Notes under the pieces: model-generated
What the model was told of the DNA's origin: nothing
What the model saw: the letters and a program-made list of their open reading frames with translations, nothing else
The model's database searches: none
Assembly (NCBI GenBank): GCA_017448145.1
Contig: JAFSMA010000002.1
Location: 1-45,576, forward strand
Direction: 5' to 3'
DNA length: 45,576 bases
Origin: Oscillospiraceae bacterium
GTDB lineage: Bacteria; Bacillota; Clostridia; Oscillospirales; Oscillospiraceae
Translations under genes and position numbers: made by a program
Shown: one piece after another, positions 32,750 through 41,185 of the stretch
Layout of the letters: each line of letters opens with the position of its first letter
How positions within the stretch are numbered: position 1 is the first letter of the stretch

Positions 32750-33517
32750 ATGCTGCAAGAGATCATTGATATCGTCCGGGAGGCGGGAAAGATCATCCTT
32801 TCCGCCCACGACGTGGAGAACGTGACCCGCACCAAGGAGCACAACGCCGCCAACCTTGTGACGGCCTACGACGAGGCCGTGCAGGCCCATCTGCGCACGG
32901 CGCTGCCGGCGCTGCTGCCTGAGGCGGACTTTCTGGGCGAGGAGGGGGAGCATGACGCATTGACCCGGGACTGGCTGTTCATCGTGGATCCCATCGACGG
33001 CACCACCAACTTCGTGCGGCATCTGAATTACAGCAACATCTCCGTGGCCCTGGCCTACCGGGGGGAGGTGCGCTACGGCGTGGTGTATAACCCCTACGTA
33101 AACGAGCTGTTCGCCGCCGAAAAGGGCCGGGGCGCCACGCTGAATGCTCGCCCCATCCACGTCACCGACCACGGTCTGGACAGGGCCATCACCCTGTGCG
33201 GCTCCACCATCTACGACCGCCGCTACACCGACCGCAGCTTCGCCATCATGCGCCATCTCTACGACCGCACCATGGACTTCCGCCGCTTCGGCGCGGCGGC
33301 GCTGGACGTGTGCCAGGTGGCAGCGGGCCGGGCGGACGTGTTCTTCGAGTGCCGCCTCTCCCCCTGGGATTACGCCGCCGGCAGCCTGATCCTCGCCGAG
33401 GCGGGCGGGATGCTGACCCGGCTGGACGGCAGCGCCGTGGATCCCCGGGAAGGGGGCAGCGTGTGGGCCACCAACGCCGTGTGCCATGAGGCCTGGCGGG
33501 AGCTTCCCAGGGAATAG
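32750..33517 (+). CDS. Inositol monophosphatase family enzyme (SuhB-like)
   Basis: 255 residues; a magnesium-dependent phosphatase of the IMPase superfamily. Glu64/Glu65 in GEEGEHD, Asp80-Pro-Ile-Asp83 in DPIDGTTNF and the C-terminal SPWDYAAGSLILAEAGG give all metal ligands. Substrates in the family include inositol phosphates, fructose-1,6-bisphosphate and PAP; nothing here decides. Starts four bases after the kinase gene, with AAGGAG inside its end, so it belongs to that operon. Confidence 0.93.
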   Translation: MLQEIIDIVREAGKIILSAHDVENVTRTKEHNAANLVTAYDEAVQAHLRTALPALLPEADFLGEEGEHDALTRDWLFIVDPIDGTTNFVRHLNYSNISVALAYRGEVRYGVVYNPYVNELFAAEKGRGATLNARPIHVTDHGLDRAITLCGSTIYDRRYTDRSFAIMRHLYDRTMDFRRFGAAALDVCQVAAGRADVFFECRLSPWDYAAGSLILAEAGGMLTRLDGSAVDPREGGSVWATNAVCHEAWRELPRE

Positions 33518-33525
33518 ATTTGAAA

Positions 33526-33686
33526 TGAATTGGCGGCTGTGCCGCCGTGAATTGCCGCTTTGCGGCATGATTTGGCTGCGCCATGAATGGAATTGCGCCC
33601 CTATGCGCCGCAGCGCAATTCATGTGCCGCGAGGCACAATTCATGCCGTAAGGCAATTCATGCGTCCAGAGGCGCAATTCATTTTT
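33526..33686. repeat. Array of mini-hairpins with ATGATT / AATTCATG linkers (array 2)
   Basis: Sister of 11474-11660: hairpins such as GGCGGCTGTGCCGCC, GCCGCTTTGCGGC, GTGCCGCGAGGCAC and GCCGTAAGGC separated by ATGAATT/CATGATT in the first half and AATTCATG in the second half. The outer linkers can pair with each other. Confidence 0.75.
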
Positions 33687-33744
33687 CGTACTGAAAAAAT
33701 CATCCGGCAGCCGCAGGGCTGCCGGATGCTTTTTTCAGTACGAA
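33685..33744. terminator. Long bidirectional terminator
   Basis: Nested dyad TTCGTACTGAAAAAA … TTTTTTCAGTACGAA around CATCCGGCAGCC-GCAG-GGCTGCCGGATG. It can end both the rightward IMPase operon and the leftward CobW operon (stop at 33746). Confidence 0.85.
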
Positions 33745-33745
33745 A

Positions 33746-34675
33746 TCAGAAGCCCACCACTTCGTTTTTGGGCTTTTCGGCAGGGGCGATGTGGCTGACG
33801 TACAGCACGGGGCCCTCGCCGTTATAGGCGGTGCTCTGTTCCTTTTTCACGGTGGCGGTGATGTCCACCCACTGGCGATCCTTGAACTTCTCCAGGCCCT
33901 CGCCCTTGCAGACAATGGCCAGGAACTGCATGTCGTTCTCGCAGCAGACCATGGCAAAGCGGCCGGGGCAGTGGACGCCCTTGAACTTCTTGGAGTGGCA
34001 CATGACGGCCTTGAAATGGACCTCCACCCCCTGGTAGCGGTCGGGGTTGTCCATCACGTCCACGTACCAGACGCCGTAGTCGTCGTCCGCCAGGTTCAGC
34101 TTGCCGCTGCTCAGGTCGAAGGGGGCCATGTCGGGGGTGACGTACTCCTCACTGGTGCCGTCGGTATTCTCCAGGTAGATGTCCGCCCGGCGGTTGGCCA
34201 TGCGGAGGTTCCGGGAGCGAAGGCTGGCCCGCAATTCCTCATTGCAGCGGTTGAAAATCAGCAAATCCGCGTTGGTGACCTTCTCCATCATCAGCTGGCC
34301 CATGTTCTTCACATACATATCGAAGGTGGTGGCGTCCACCAGGGCCATGATCTGGTAGAGGATCCAGTTGGCGGGCAGCACATTGCGGTACAGCGGCTCC
34401 ATCAGCCACATGCCGTTATACTCGATGATGACCTGGCGAGGGCGGTACTGCTTTTCCAGCTTTTTCAGCAGGTCGGTGGTCAGCTCCTCCTGCTCCTCCA
34501 CATTATAGGTGAACACGTTGGTGAGGGCGGCGCGGTCATATTCCTCCTCGCCCTCCTCGCAGCGGATCAGCAGCGTGCGGTCCTCCCGGGCAAAGCCGTC
34601 CCGCAGGATGCCGTTGATAAAATTGGTCTTGCCGGCGTCCAGAAATCCGGCAATCAGGTAGACAGGGATATCCAT
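33746..34675 (-). CDS. CobW-type GTPase with a YcgQ-like C-terminal domain
   Basis: 309 residues. N-terminal G3E GTPase domain (G1 GFLDAGKT at 10-17) without the CxCC metal motif that its neighbour has. The C-terminal ~100 residues (VEVHFKAVMCH…GRFAMVCCENDMQFLAIVCKG…DRQWVDITATVKKE…PVLYVSHIAPAEKP) resemble the soluble part of the YcgQ/TIGR03943 family, which is found with YcgR-type permeases and linked to zinc limitation in Bacillus. Such a fusion is unusual. It lies nine bases after the His-rich CobW gene, with AAGGAGC before its ATG, so they are an operon. Confidence 0.75.
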   Translation of the reverse strand: MDIPVYLIAGFLDAGKTNFINGILRDGFAREDRTLLIRCEEGEEEYDRAALTNVFTYNVEEQEELTTDLLKKLEKQYRPRQVIIEYNGMWLMEPLYRNVLPANWILYQIMALVDATTFDMYVKNMGQLMMEKVTNADLLIFNRCNEELRASLRSRNLRMANRRADIYLENTDGTSEEYVTPDMAPFDLSSGKLNLADDDYGVWYVDVMDNPDRYQGVEVHFKAVMCHSKKFKGVHCPGRFAMVCCENDMQFLAIVCKGEGLEKFKDRQWVDITATVKKEQSTAYNGEGPVLYVSHIAPAEKPKNEVVGF

Positions 34676-34684
34676 AGATGCTCC

Positions 34685-35869
34685 TTACAGGGCGAACAGC
34701 TCTTTAAGCGCGCCCTCGTTGAGATTGGCGCCGATGACGCACAGGCGGCCGGTATAGTCGGCGGCGCCGAAGCGCACCTCGTGCTCCTCGGGCACGTAGT
34801 CGAAGTGGATCCAGCGGCCGTCGGCGCAGGGCACGATGCCCTTGGCCCGGAGGATCTGGCCGTAGGCGCCGCTGTCCAGCTGGAAGAGAATGCGGTCGAT
34901 GTCGGACTGGGTGTACTGCTTCACCGTCTCCACGCCCCAGGAGGTGAACACCTCGTCGGCATGGTGGTGGTGATGGTGATGGTGGCAGGCGCAGTCGGGG
35001 TCGTCGCACTCCTCGCCGTCGTGATGATGGTGGTGGTGCTCGTGCTCGTCGTGGTCGTCGTCATCGTGATGGTGATGATGTTCATACTCATCATGGTCAT
35101 CATCGTGGTCGTGATGGTGGTGATGATGCTCGTGCTCGTCCTCGTCGTCATGATGATGGTGGTGCTCATGCTCGTCATGGTCATCATCGTGGTGGTGGTG
35201 CTCATGCTCGTGCTCGGCCTCCTCGGCCTCGTGCTCGGCACGCATCCGCTCCAGCATTTCGTCGGCCAGAGACACCTTTTCCACGGCGGAGAGGATGGTC
35301 TCGCCGGAGAGCTGATCCCAGGGGGTGGTGAGGATGGCGGCGTCGGCATTCTTCTCCCGCAGCAGGGCCACGGCGGCCTCCAGCTTCTCCTGGCTCAGCT
35401 TCTGGGTACGGCTGAGGATGATGGTGCCGGCGGACTCGATCTGGTTGTTGTAAAACTCGCCGAAGTTCTTCATGTAGACCTTCACCTTGGAGGCGTCGGC
35501 CACGGTGATGAAGCTGTTGAGCTTCATGTCCGGCTCGTCCTTCACGGTGTCCTCCACGGCCACGATCACGTCGCTGAGCTTGCCCACGCCGGAGGGCTCG
35601 ATGAGGATGCGGTCGGGGTGGAACTGGTTCTTCACCTCGATGAGGGCCTGGTGGAAGTCACCCACCAGGGAGCAGCAGATGCAGCCCGAAGACATCTCGC
35701 TGATCTGCACGCCGGTCTCCTTCAGGAAGCCGCCGTCGATGGAGATCTCACCGAACTCGTTTTCGATCAGCACCAGCTTTTCGCCCTGGTAGGCCTCGGC
35801 CAGCAGCTTTTTGATCAGAGTGGTTTTGCCCGCGCCCAGGAAGCCGGACACGATGTCGATTTTTGTCAT
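34685..35869 (-). CDS. CobW/G3E-type metal GTPase with a very His-rich loop
   Basis: 394 residues from ATG 35869 (after GAAAGGTGA). G1 GFLGAGKTT at 9-17, metal-binding CICC at 62-65, and a low-complexity segment at about 211-302 with 44 His by my count, alternating with Asp/Glu, plus DPDCAC. The CobW_C-like domain covers 303-394 (ILRAKGIVPCADGRWIHFDYVP). G3E proteins of this type carry zinc (or Co/Ni) to client proteins; zinc is favoured because a Zur-Znu operon lies 7 kb away. The His tract may store metal. Heads the operon with the gene at 33746. Confidence 0.9.
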   Translation of the reverse strand: MTKIDIVSGFLGAGKTTLIKKLLAEAYQGEKLVLIENEFGEISIDGGFLKETGVQISEMSSGCICCSLVGDFHQALIEVKNQFHPDRILIEPSGVGKLSDVIVAVEDTVKDEPDMKLNSFITVADASKVKVYMKNFGEFYNNQIESAGTIILSRTQKLSQEKLEAAVALLREKNADAAILTTPWDQLSGETILSAVEKVSLADEMLERMRAEHEAEEAEHEHEHHHHDDDHDEHEHHHHHDDEDEHEHHHHHHDHDDDHDEYEHHHHHDDDDHDEHEHHHHHHDGEECDDPDCACHHHHHHHHADEVFTSWGVETVKQYTQSDIDRILFQLDSGAYGQILRAKGIVPCADGRWIHFDYVPEEHEVRFGAADYTGRLCVIGANLNEGALKELFAL

Positions 35870-35921
35870 AGTATCACCTTTCTTCATTTCGAGGCCATAG
35901 GCCCATAACATTTCAAACTAT

Positions 35922-35949
35922 ATTGTATGCAAATTTCCGAAAAATGCAA
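35922..35949 (-). promoter_or_regulatory. Promoter of the CobW operon
   Basis: Minus strand TTGCAT, 16 bases, TACAAT, followed by GTTTGAAATG, which resembles one half of the Zur-box-like dyad at 42895-42909; the second half is not seen. Confidence 0.5.
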
Positions 35950-35972
35950 GAGGTGCCATGAGAAAGTTATGG

Positions 35973-36001
35973 TTGCCAAGGAGGAAAATTTGGTGTACAA
36001 T
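35973..36001 (+). promoter_or_regulatory. Promoter of the SRP RNA
   Basis: TTGCCA (35973-35978), 17 bases, TACAAT (35996-36001); divergent from the CobW promoter. Confidence 0.7.
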
Positions 36002-36008
36002 AGGCACA

Positions 36009-36155
36009 ATGAGTCCTCCGCGGTGCGCTGCGGAGCCGGTCTCGCGCAATGGATGCCCACGAATCATGTCAGGCGGGGAACCGAGCAGCATTAAGAGGGA
36101 AGATCCATGTGCCGCGAGGGTGCCGGCTCCGTGGCCCACCGGGGAGGACTTATTT
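36009..36155 (+). ncRNA. ffs: Signal recognition particle RNA (4.5S type)
   Basis: The S-domain core is unmistakable: ATGTCAGG-CGG-GGAA-CCG-AGCAGCA (about 36066-36092), with the GGAA tetraloop and the 5'/3' sides of the symmetric loop that binds Ffh. Long outer arms pair: AGTCCTCC (36012-36019) with GGAGGACT (36143-36150), and GGAGCCGG with CCGGCTCC. A TATTTTT run after the 3' arm can end transcription. At ~140-145 nt it is longer than E. coli 4.5S and shorter than Bacillus scRNA. It is placed just upstream of dnaX, as in other Firmicutes. Ends are estimated. Confidence 0.88.
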
Positions 36156-36178
36156 TTGACGAATGGGAGGTGTGCGCC

Positions 36179-38005
36179 GTGTATCAGGCACTGTACCGCA
36201 AGTGGCGGCCCAAGACCTTTTCGGAGGTAGTGGGCCAGGAGCACATCACCGCCACGTTGCAGCGGCAGGTGGCCGAGGGCAAGACGGCCCACGCCTATCT
36301 TTTCACCGGCAGCCGGGGCACCGGCAAGACCACCTGCGCCAGAATCATGGCCAAGGCGGTGAACTGCCTTGACCCCCGGGATGGCGCGCCCTGCTGCCAG
36401 TGCGAGGCCTGCCGGAGCATCGACAGCGGCCGGGCCCTGGACGTGACCGAGCTGGACGCCGCCTCCAACAACGGCGTGGATCAGGTGCGGGCCTTGCGGG
36501 AGGAGGCGGTATACACCCCCTCGGTGCTGCGCAAGCGGGTGTACATCATCGACGAGGTACACATGCTGTCCACCGCCGCCTTCAACGCCCTGCTGAAGAT
36601 TTTAGAGGAGCCGCCGGAGCATCTTCTGTTCATCCTGGCCACCACGGAGCTCCACAAGGTGCCGGCCACCATTCTCTCCCGGTGCCAGCGGTTCAGCTTC
36701 AAGCGGATTTTGCCCCGGGATATGGAAAAGCAGCTGCTCTCCATCGCCAAGGCGGAGTCCATCGACCTCACCGCCGACGGCGCGGAGATTTTGAGCCGCA
36801 TGGCCAACGGCGCCCTGCGGGACGCCCTCTCCCTGCTGGATCAGTGCCGGGTGGCACCGGGCACCATCGACAGCGCCGCCGTGCTGGACGTGCTGGGCCT
36901 GGCGGGCAGCGTGCAGACCCAGAAGCTGATGGGCTGTATCCTGCGCCGGGACAGTGCCGACGCCCTGGCCCTGTTTGACGAGCTGTATCGCGGCGGCAAG
37001 GACGTGGCGGCGCTGCTCAGCGAGCTGGCCGACCTGGGCCGGGAGATGACCATCGCCAAGGCCGCCCCCGAGGGGGGCAGCGCTCTTTTGAGCGGCATGT
37101 ACGACCGAAAGACCCTGACGGCCATGGCCAAGGACGTGCCCCTGTCCCGCTTGATTTATCTGACCACGGCGGCACAGCAGTGCTGCGCAGGACTGCCCGA
37201 CAGCATCCGCCCCCGGACGGACGGGGAGCTGTGTTTGCTGCGGATGTGTGACGAGAGCCTCAGCGGCGACTACGCCGCTCTGGAGAGCCGATTGACACGG
37301 CTGGAGGACGCGGTGAAAAGGGGCGTGGCCTTCGCCCCCGCCCCACAAGCGACCCCCCAGGCCGCCTCAGCAACCCGGCCTGTCCCCTCCCCTGCCCCCC
37401 GGCAGACGGAGGACGAGACGCCGCCGCTGCCGGAGGCACCGCCCATGCCGGAGGAGCCGGGAGAGCGGGTGTACGACGTGCCGGAGGAGCCGGTGCGCCC
37501 TGTGCCTCCCCCCCGCAAGGCAGCGGAACAGCCCCCGCAGGAAGCGGCCCCTTCCCCCGGCGGTCCCCAGGGTGACGCCGCCATTTGGGGTCGGCTGCTG
37601 GATCAGTACAAGGGCCGGCTGCCGGTGAACTTCCGGGTATTCCTGAACATGGCCAGCGGCGTGGTAACAGACGACGTGCTGACGGTGCTGTGCAACAACG
37701 ATTTCGTGAAAACCTCGCTGGACAACGCCACCGTGCTGGACGTGCTCAAGCAGGTGACAGAGCAGGCCACCGGCCACCCCATCCGGGTGGCGTTGCAGGT
37801 GGGCAGCGCCCCGGCAGCCCCCAAACGGCCGGCGGCAAAGCCCGTTGCCAAGGCGGCATCCGCGGCGGCAAAGCCCGCTGAGGCGGCACCCACCGCCCCG
37901 GCGCAAACGCCGCCCTGGGAGGCCCCTGCGGCAGAAACAGACCCCCTGCGGGAGCTGATGGCCCAGGGGCGCGACATGGAACATATTAAGATAAAAGGAG
38001 AATAA
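36179..38005 (+). CDS. dnaX: DNA polymerase III subunit gamma/tau
   Basis: 608 residues. Clamp-loader ATPase: Walker A GSRGTGKT (44-51), zinc site Cys63, Cys72/Cys75/Cys78, Walker B IIDEVH (123-128), sensor 1 ATTELHKVP, Arg finger SRCQRF. A Pro/Ala-rich linker (about 380-465) precedes a tau C-terminal domain ([21 protein letters not shown]…) and a second Ala/Pro/Lys-rich stretch. Start GTG 36179 follows GGGAGG at eight bases; the frame upstream reads back into the SRP RNA. No obvious A-rich slippery site for a gamma frameshift was seen. Confidence 0.94.
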   Translation: MYQALYRKWRPKTFSEVVGQEHITATLQRQVAEGKTAHAYLFTGSRGTGKTTCARIMAKAVNCLDPRDGAPCCQCEACRSIDSGRALDVTELDAASNNGVDQVRALREEAVYTPSVLRKRVYIIDEVHMLSTAAFNALLKILEEPPEHLLFILATTELHKVPATILSRCQRFSFKRILPRDMEKQLLSIAKAESIDLTADGAEILSRMANGALRDALSLLDQCRVAPGTIDSAAVLDVLGLAGSVQTQKLMGCILRRDSADALALFDELYRGGKDVAALLSELADLGREMTIAKAAPEGGSALLSGMYDRKTLTAMAKDVPLSRLIYLTTAAQQCCAGLPDSIRPRTDGELCLLRMCDESLSGDYAALESRLTRLEDAVKRGVAFAPAPQATPQAASATRPVPSPAPRQTEDETPPLPEAPPMPEEPGERVYDVPEEPVRPVPPPRKAAEQPPQEAAPSPGGPQGDAAIWGRLLDQYKGRLPVNFRVFLNMASGVVTDDVLTVLCNNDFVKTSLDNATVLDVLKQVTEQATGHPIRVALQVGSAPAAPKRPAAKPVAKAASAAAKPAEAAPTAPAQTPPWEAPAAETDPLRELMAQGRDMEHIKIKGE

Positions 38006-38007
38006 CG

Positions 38008-38373
38008 ATGGCAAAGGGATACAGCGCAAGAGGCGGCTTTGGCGGCGGCCAGGGCCAGATGATGAAGCAGCAGATGATGCAGCAGCGCATCATGAAGATG
38101 CAGGAGGAGATGGCCAAGGCTCAGGAGAACGTGGAGAGCCAGACCTTTACCGCCAGCGTGGGCGGCGGAGCCGTACAGGCCACCGTCAACGGTAAAAAGG
38201 AGCTGACCGCCCTGGTGCTCAAGCCGGAGGTGGTAGACCCCGAAGATGTGGAGATGTTGCAGGATCTGGTGGTGGGCGCCGTCAACGAGGCGCTGCGCCA
38301 GGCCGACGAGGCCATGAGCAGCTCCATGAACGCCTTCACCGGCGGTCTGGGCATTCCGGGTTTGGGAATATAA
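38008..38373 (+). CDS. YbaB/EbfC-family nucleoid-associated protein
   Basis: 121 residues: Gly/Gln/Met-rich N-terminus, central helix with [15 protein letters not shown], then [26 protein letters not shown], typical of YbaB, which binds DNA as a dimer. It starts two bases after the dnaX stop, with AAAGGAGAA before it, so the two are one transcript. recR, the usual third gene, does not follow; a terminator and a convergent gene are found instead. Confidence 0.93.
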   Translation: MAKGYSARGGFGGGQGQMMKQQMMQQRIMKMQEEMAKAQENVESQTFTASVGGGAVQATVNGKKELTALVLKPEVVDPEDVEMLQDLVVGAVNEALRQADEAMSSSMNAFTGGLGIPGLGI

Positions 38374-38391
38374 TCATCCGCAAAATATCAC

Positions 38392-38429
38392 AAAAACAGG
38401 GCTATCCGGCACGGATAACCCTGTTTTTG
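38392..38429. terminator. Bidirectional terminator between ybaB and the DUF3810 gene
   Basis: AAAAACAGGGCTATCCG and CGGATAACCCTGTTTTT arms with a short loop (one mismatch). Confidence 0.8.
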
Positions 38430-38433
38430 TTTT

Positions 38434-39516
38434 CTATAAGTAGTATGCCAGCAGCATATCCACCACCGTGCCGTAGGATTGGAGGCCGTCGGTGACGCCG
38501 TTGGCGTGGAGGAAGCCCTCGTAGACCTTGTCGGACACCTGCTGCACAGCGCCCCGATAGGCGGCCCAGTAGGCGTTGTTGTAAGCGATGTCCAGCCGCA
38601 CGGCTTCAGGCAGGCTGTCACGCACCTGCTGCCAGGCCGACCGGTCGGCCCGGTAGAGGGCGTTGGACAGGTGGACGTAGCCCAACAGCCAGCCGGAGTA
38701 GCGGCAGGCCGGGTCGGGAGACGCCACGGCGCCTAAAATGCCCAGGAAATTGCACTCCTGCTCCGACGCCACCCCCCGCTGGTGGGACATCTCGTGGCAG
38801 ACGGTGGCCCCCAGGAAAGCCACGGGGCTGTCCATATTCAAATTGGCCTCCCCGGTAAAGGGGAAGTAAAACCCGGTGAACTGGCACATGCTCATGATGT
38901 CCGAGTTGGCGATGCCCTTGACGCTGAGGGCCGGGGCGGCGAGGAAGGGATAGTCGTCATACAGCGTCTCATAGGCGGCGGTGGCGTCGGCCATCACCTG
39001 CTGCCGTTCGGCGCTCATGAGGCCGTTTTCATCCCGTGGCACCTGGTCGGACAGGGCGGCAAGCTCGGAAGCGAACCGCTCCGTTACCTGCCGCAGCTCT
39101 GCCGCCGTGCCGCCCCGGGCGGTGATGCCGCTTCGCTCCTGGAAGGAGGGGGCGCCGTAGTAGCAGCCCCAGGTGAGGCAGAACAGGGCGTACACCGCCG
39201 CCACAGCGCAGGCAGCGCCCAGAAGATAGGCGTACAGCCCCTCCCACCGCCGGGGCCCGGCGAGGAGACGCCGCAGCAGCAGCATGGCCCACACCACTGC
39301 CGCCGACACCGCCAGGGCGATGAGCAGTTCCGCCACGGAAAAGGGCACCTTGGCGCACAGTCGGCTGACGGCCTGCTCCCAGGGCAGGGCCACCCGCTCT
39401 GACCAGAAGGTCATAATCCCCCGGCTCTGGCGCAGCAGGTAAAATAGACCGATAAACGCCGCCAGGGACGCCGCCGCCGTATGCAGCCCCCGGTGGCGGC
39501 GGAGAAAGGCCCTCAT
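38434..39516 (-). CDS. DUF3810 family membrane metalloprotease-like protein
   Basis: 360 residues. Three hydrophobic segments in the first ~125 residues (about 13-30, 61-80, 95-117) are followed by a soluble domain containing HEMSHQRG, an HExxH zinc-protease motif, with a downstream EQECNFLG that may give the third ligand. This matches the DUF3810 family; no substrate is known. ATG 39516 overlaps the stop of the thioesterase gene by four bases (ATGA), so it is the second gene of that transcript. Confidence 0.87.
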   Translation of the reverse strand: MRAFLRRHRGLHTAAASLAAFIGLFYLLRQSRGIMTFWSERVALPWEQAVSRLCAKVPFSVAELLIALAVSAAVVWAMLLLRRLLAGPRRWEGLYAYLLGAACAVAAVYALFCLTWGCYYGAPSFQERSGITARGGTAAELRQVTERFASELAALSDQVPRDENGLMSAERQQVMADATAAYETLYDDYPFLAAPALSVKGIANSDIMSMCQFTGFYFPFTGEANLNMDSPVAFLGATVCHEMSHQRGVASEQECNFLGILGAVASPDPACRYSGWLLGYVHLSNALYRADRSAWQQVRDSLPEAVRLDIAYNNAYWAAYRGAVQQVSDKVYEGFLHANGVTDGLQSYGTVVDMLLAYYL

Positions 39517-39929
39517 AGGGGCACCGCCTTGCCGGTGCAGTGGTAGACGCCGTGGTAGCGGGCCACGGGGGTGCCGTCCTCGTCGGTCACGTCGGTGGTG
39601 CAGAACACGGTGCGGCCCCCGGCGTGGTCCACCCGTCCGTGGGCCGTCAGCTTCCCTTTGGGGGCGGCGGCGGCAAGGTAGTCCACCGAGGCGCTGACGG
39701 TGACCACCGCCTCATGCCGCAGGGCCATGGCCGCCAGGCCGCTGGCCACGTCGCAGAGGGTGAACAGGGCGCCGCCGTGGGGCGTGCCCCACACGTTAAG
39801 GCAGCTCTCCCCCACCGGCATGGTGAGGCAGGCGTAGCCCTCCGACAGGGCGGAGAGCTGCAGCCCCAGGTGGCGGGTAAAGGGCTCGGTGATGTCCCGC
39901 AGGGGTGTGGAATCGCCGGGAAAGGTCAT
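39513..39929 (-). CDS. PaaI-type hotdog thioesterase
   Basis: 138 residues. The hotdog helix LNVWGTPHGGALFTLCDVASGLAA carries the N..G..HGG…D pattern of PaaI-family acyl-CoA thioesterases, and the C-terminal strands (LTAHGRVDHAGGRTVFCTTDVTDEDGTPVA) complete the fold. Substrate unknown. Start ATG 39929 follows AAAGGAG; the longer frame to 40067 contains the promoter. Coupled by overlap to the DUF3810 gene. Confidence 0.88.
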   Translation of the reverse strand: MTFPGDSTPLRDITEPFTRHLGLQLSALSEGYACLTMPVGESCLNVWGTPHGGALFTLCDVASGLAAMALRHEAVVTVSASVDYLAAAAPKGKLTAHGRVDHAGGRTVFCTTDVTDEDGTPVARYHGVYHCTGKAVPL

Positions 39930-39963
39930 AGGTAAAAACTCCTTTATGCTGCTTTTTTCTACT

Positions 39964-39992
39964 ATATTACCCGTCATTCTCCCTTTTGGCAA
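39964..39992 (-). promoter_or_regulatory. Promoter of the thioesterase-DUF3810 operon
   Basis: Minus strand TTGCCA, 17 bases, TAATAT. Confidence 0.6.
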
Positions 39993-40016
39993 GAGCATTG
40001 TGGCGGATGGATAGTA

Positions 40017-40045
40017 TTGCAAAGGGCGGCAGAATATGGCATAAT
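40017..40045 (+). promoter_or_regulatory. Promoter of the lipid kinase gene
   Basis: TTGCAA (40017-40022), 17 bases, CATAAT (40040-40045). Confidence 0.6.
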
Positions 40046-40081
40046 ACGGATAATCGATTTTTCCCAAGGAGGGCCAAGGCT

Positions 40082-40966
40082 GTGAAAAAGTTACTGTTTA
40101 TCGTGAATCCCAGAGCCGGTAAAACCAAGTCCATGGCGCCGCTGTTTGATGCGGTGGCCCGGTTCAGTCAGGCGGGCTATCTGGTGCGGGTATTCGTCAC
40201 CACCGCCGGGAGCGACGCCCGGCAGGCCGTGGCGGAGGCGGGACACGACTATGATTTGATCGTATGCGCCGGAGGCGACGGCACGCTGAACGAGACCATC
40301 TCCGGGCTGATGTGCCTGGAAGACCGGCCCCCCATCGGCTACCTGCCCTTTGGCAGCACCAACGACTTCGCCGCCAGCCTGCGCCTGAGCAGCAATCCCT
40401 CCATGGCGGCGGCTGCCATCGCCAGCGGCCGTGGCTTCCACCTGGACATCGGCAGCCTCAACGACCGGTATTTCTCCTACGTGGCCTCCTTCGGTGCCTT
40501 TACCAAGGCGTCCTACAACGCGTCCCAGCAGGCAAAAAACGCCCTGGGCCATTTTGCCTATATTCTGGAGGGGCTCAACGACCTCACCAGCCTGCGGCCC
40601 TACGCCGCCCACATCGAGGCCGACGGCGAGGTGTTGGACGGCGAGTTCATCTTCGGCGCGGTGTGCAACTCCACCTCCCTGGGAGGCCTGGTGAAGCTGG
40701 ACCCCAGCCGGGTGCAGATGGACGACGGCCTCTTTGAGCTGCTGCTGCTGCGGATGCCCAAGACCCCCCTGGACCTGCAAAATCTTATCTCCGCCATGGT
40801 GGAGATGAAGTACGACGAGGCCCACGGCGTCATCTTCCGCCACGTGGAGCGCGTCACCCTCACCACTGCCGACGACCTGCCCTGGTCGCTGGACGGCGAG
40901 TTCTGCCCCAGCGCCCCCAAGGTGGAGATCCGCTGCCGCAAGGGCGCGGTGACGCTGATACGGTAA
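40082..40966 (+). CDS. Diacylglycerol/lipid kinase family protein (DagK/YegS-like)
   Basis: 294 residues from GTG 40082 (AAGGAGG at 40067-40073). NPRAGKTKS at the N-terminus, the catalytic-domain GGDGTLNETISGL and LPFGSTNDFA motifs, and a C-terminal SLDGEFCPSAPKVEIRCRKGAVTLI strand set identify a YegS/DgkB-type lipid kinase. Substrate could be diacylglycerol or another lipid. Appears monocistronic with a terminator 11 bases after the stop. Confidence 0.92.
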   Translation: MKKLLFIVNPRAGKTKSMAPLFDAVARFSQAGYLVRVFVTTAGSDARQAVAEAGHDYDLIVCAGGDGTLNETISGLMCLEDRPPIGYLPFGSTNDFAASLRLSSNPSMAAAAIASGRGFHLDIGSLNDRYFSYVASFGAFTKASYNASQQAKNALGHFAYILEGLNDLTSLRPYAAHIEADGEVLDGEFIFGAVCNSTSLGGLVKLDPSRVQMDDGLFELLLLRMPKTPLDLQNLISAMVEMKYDEAHGVIFRHVERVTLTTADDLPWSLDGEFCPSAPKVEIRCRKGAVTLIR

Positions 40967-40976
40967 TTACAATAAA

Positions 40977-41010
40977 TAGTCCCGCTGCACAGGCAGCGGG
41001 ACTACTTTTT
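40977..41010 (+). terminator. Terminator of the lipid kinase gene
   Basis: TAGTCCCGCTGC-ACAG-GCAGCGGGACTA followed by CTTTTTT. Confidence 0.85.
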
Positions 41011-41181
41011 TCAGCATCGCAGATTTCGCGCCGCGCACGGCGCGAACCCATAAAACCGAAAAAAGTGACGACATGCGCGTCACTTTTTTCACTTCTCAGC
41101 CCACGCAGTGTGCGAGCGAAGCGAGTGCATGGAGTGGGCTGCAAACCCTTGGCATGAAGATGGCGAAGCCATCTTCATGCC
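41010..41181. repeat. Multi-hairpin repeat element (inverted partner of 6881-6968)
   Basis: About 41012-41100 is the near reverse complement of 6881-6968: GCATCGCAGATTTCGCGC, GCGCGAACCCAT, and GTGACGACATGCGCGTCAC. Two further hairpins follow: CCCAC..GTGGG-type arms around GCGAGCGAAGCGAGTGC (41102-41141) and GGCATGAAGATGGC-GAA-GCCATCTTCATGCC (about 41151-41181). No gene seen. Confidence 0.75.
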
Positions 41182-41185
41182 ATTT

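Noticed and set aside
36107..36178. N-terminal extension of dnaX
   Set aside because: It lies inside the SRP RNA; GTG 36179 has the ribosome site and gives the standard [11 protein letters not shown] start.
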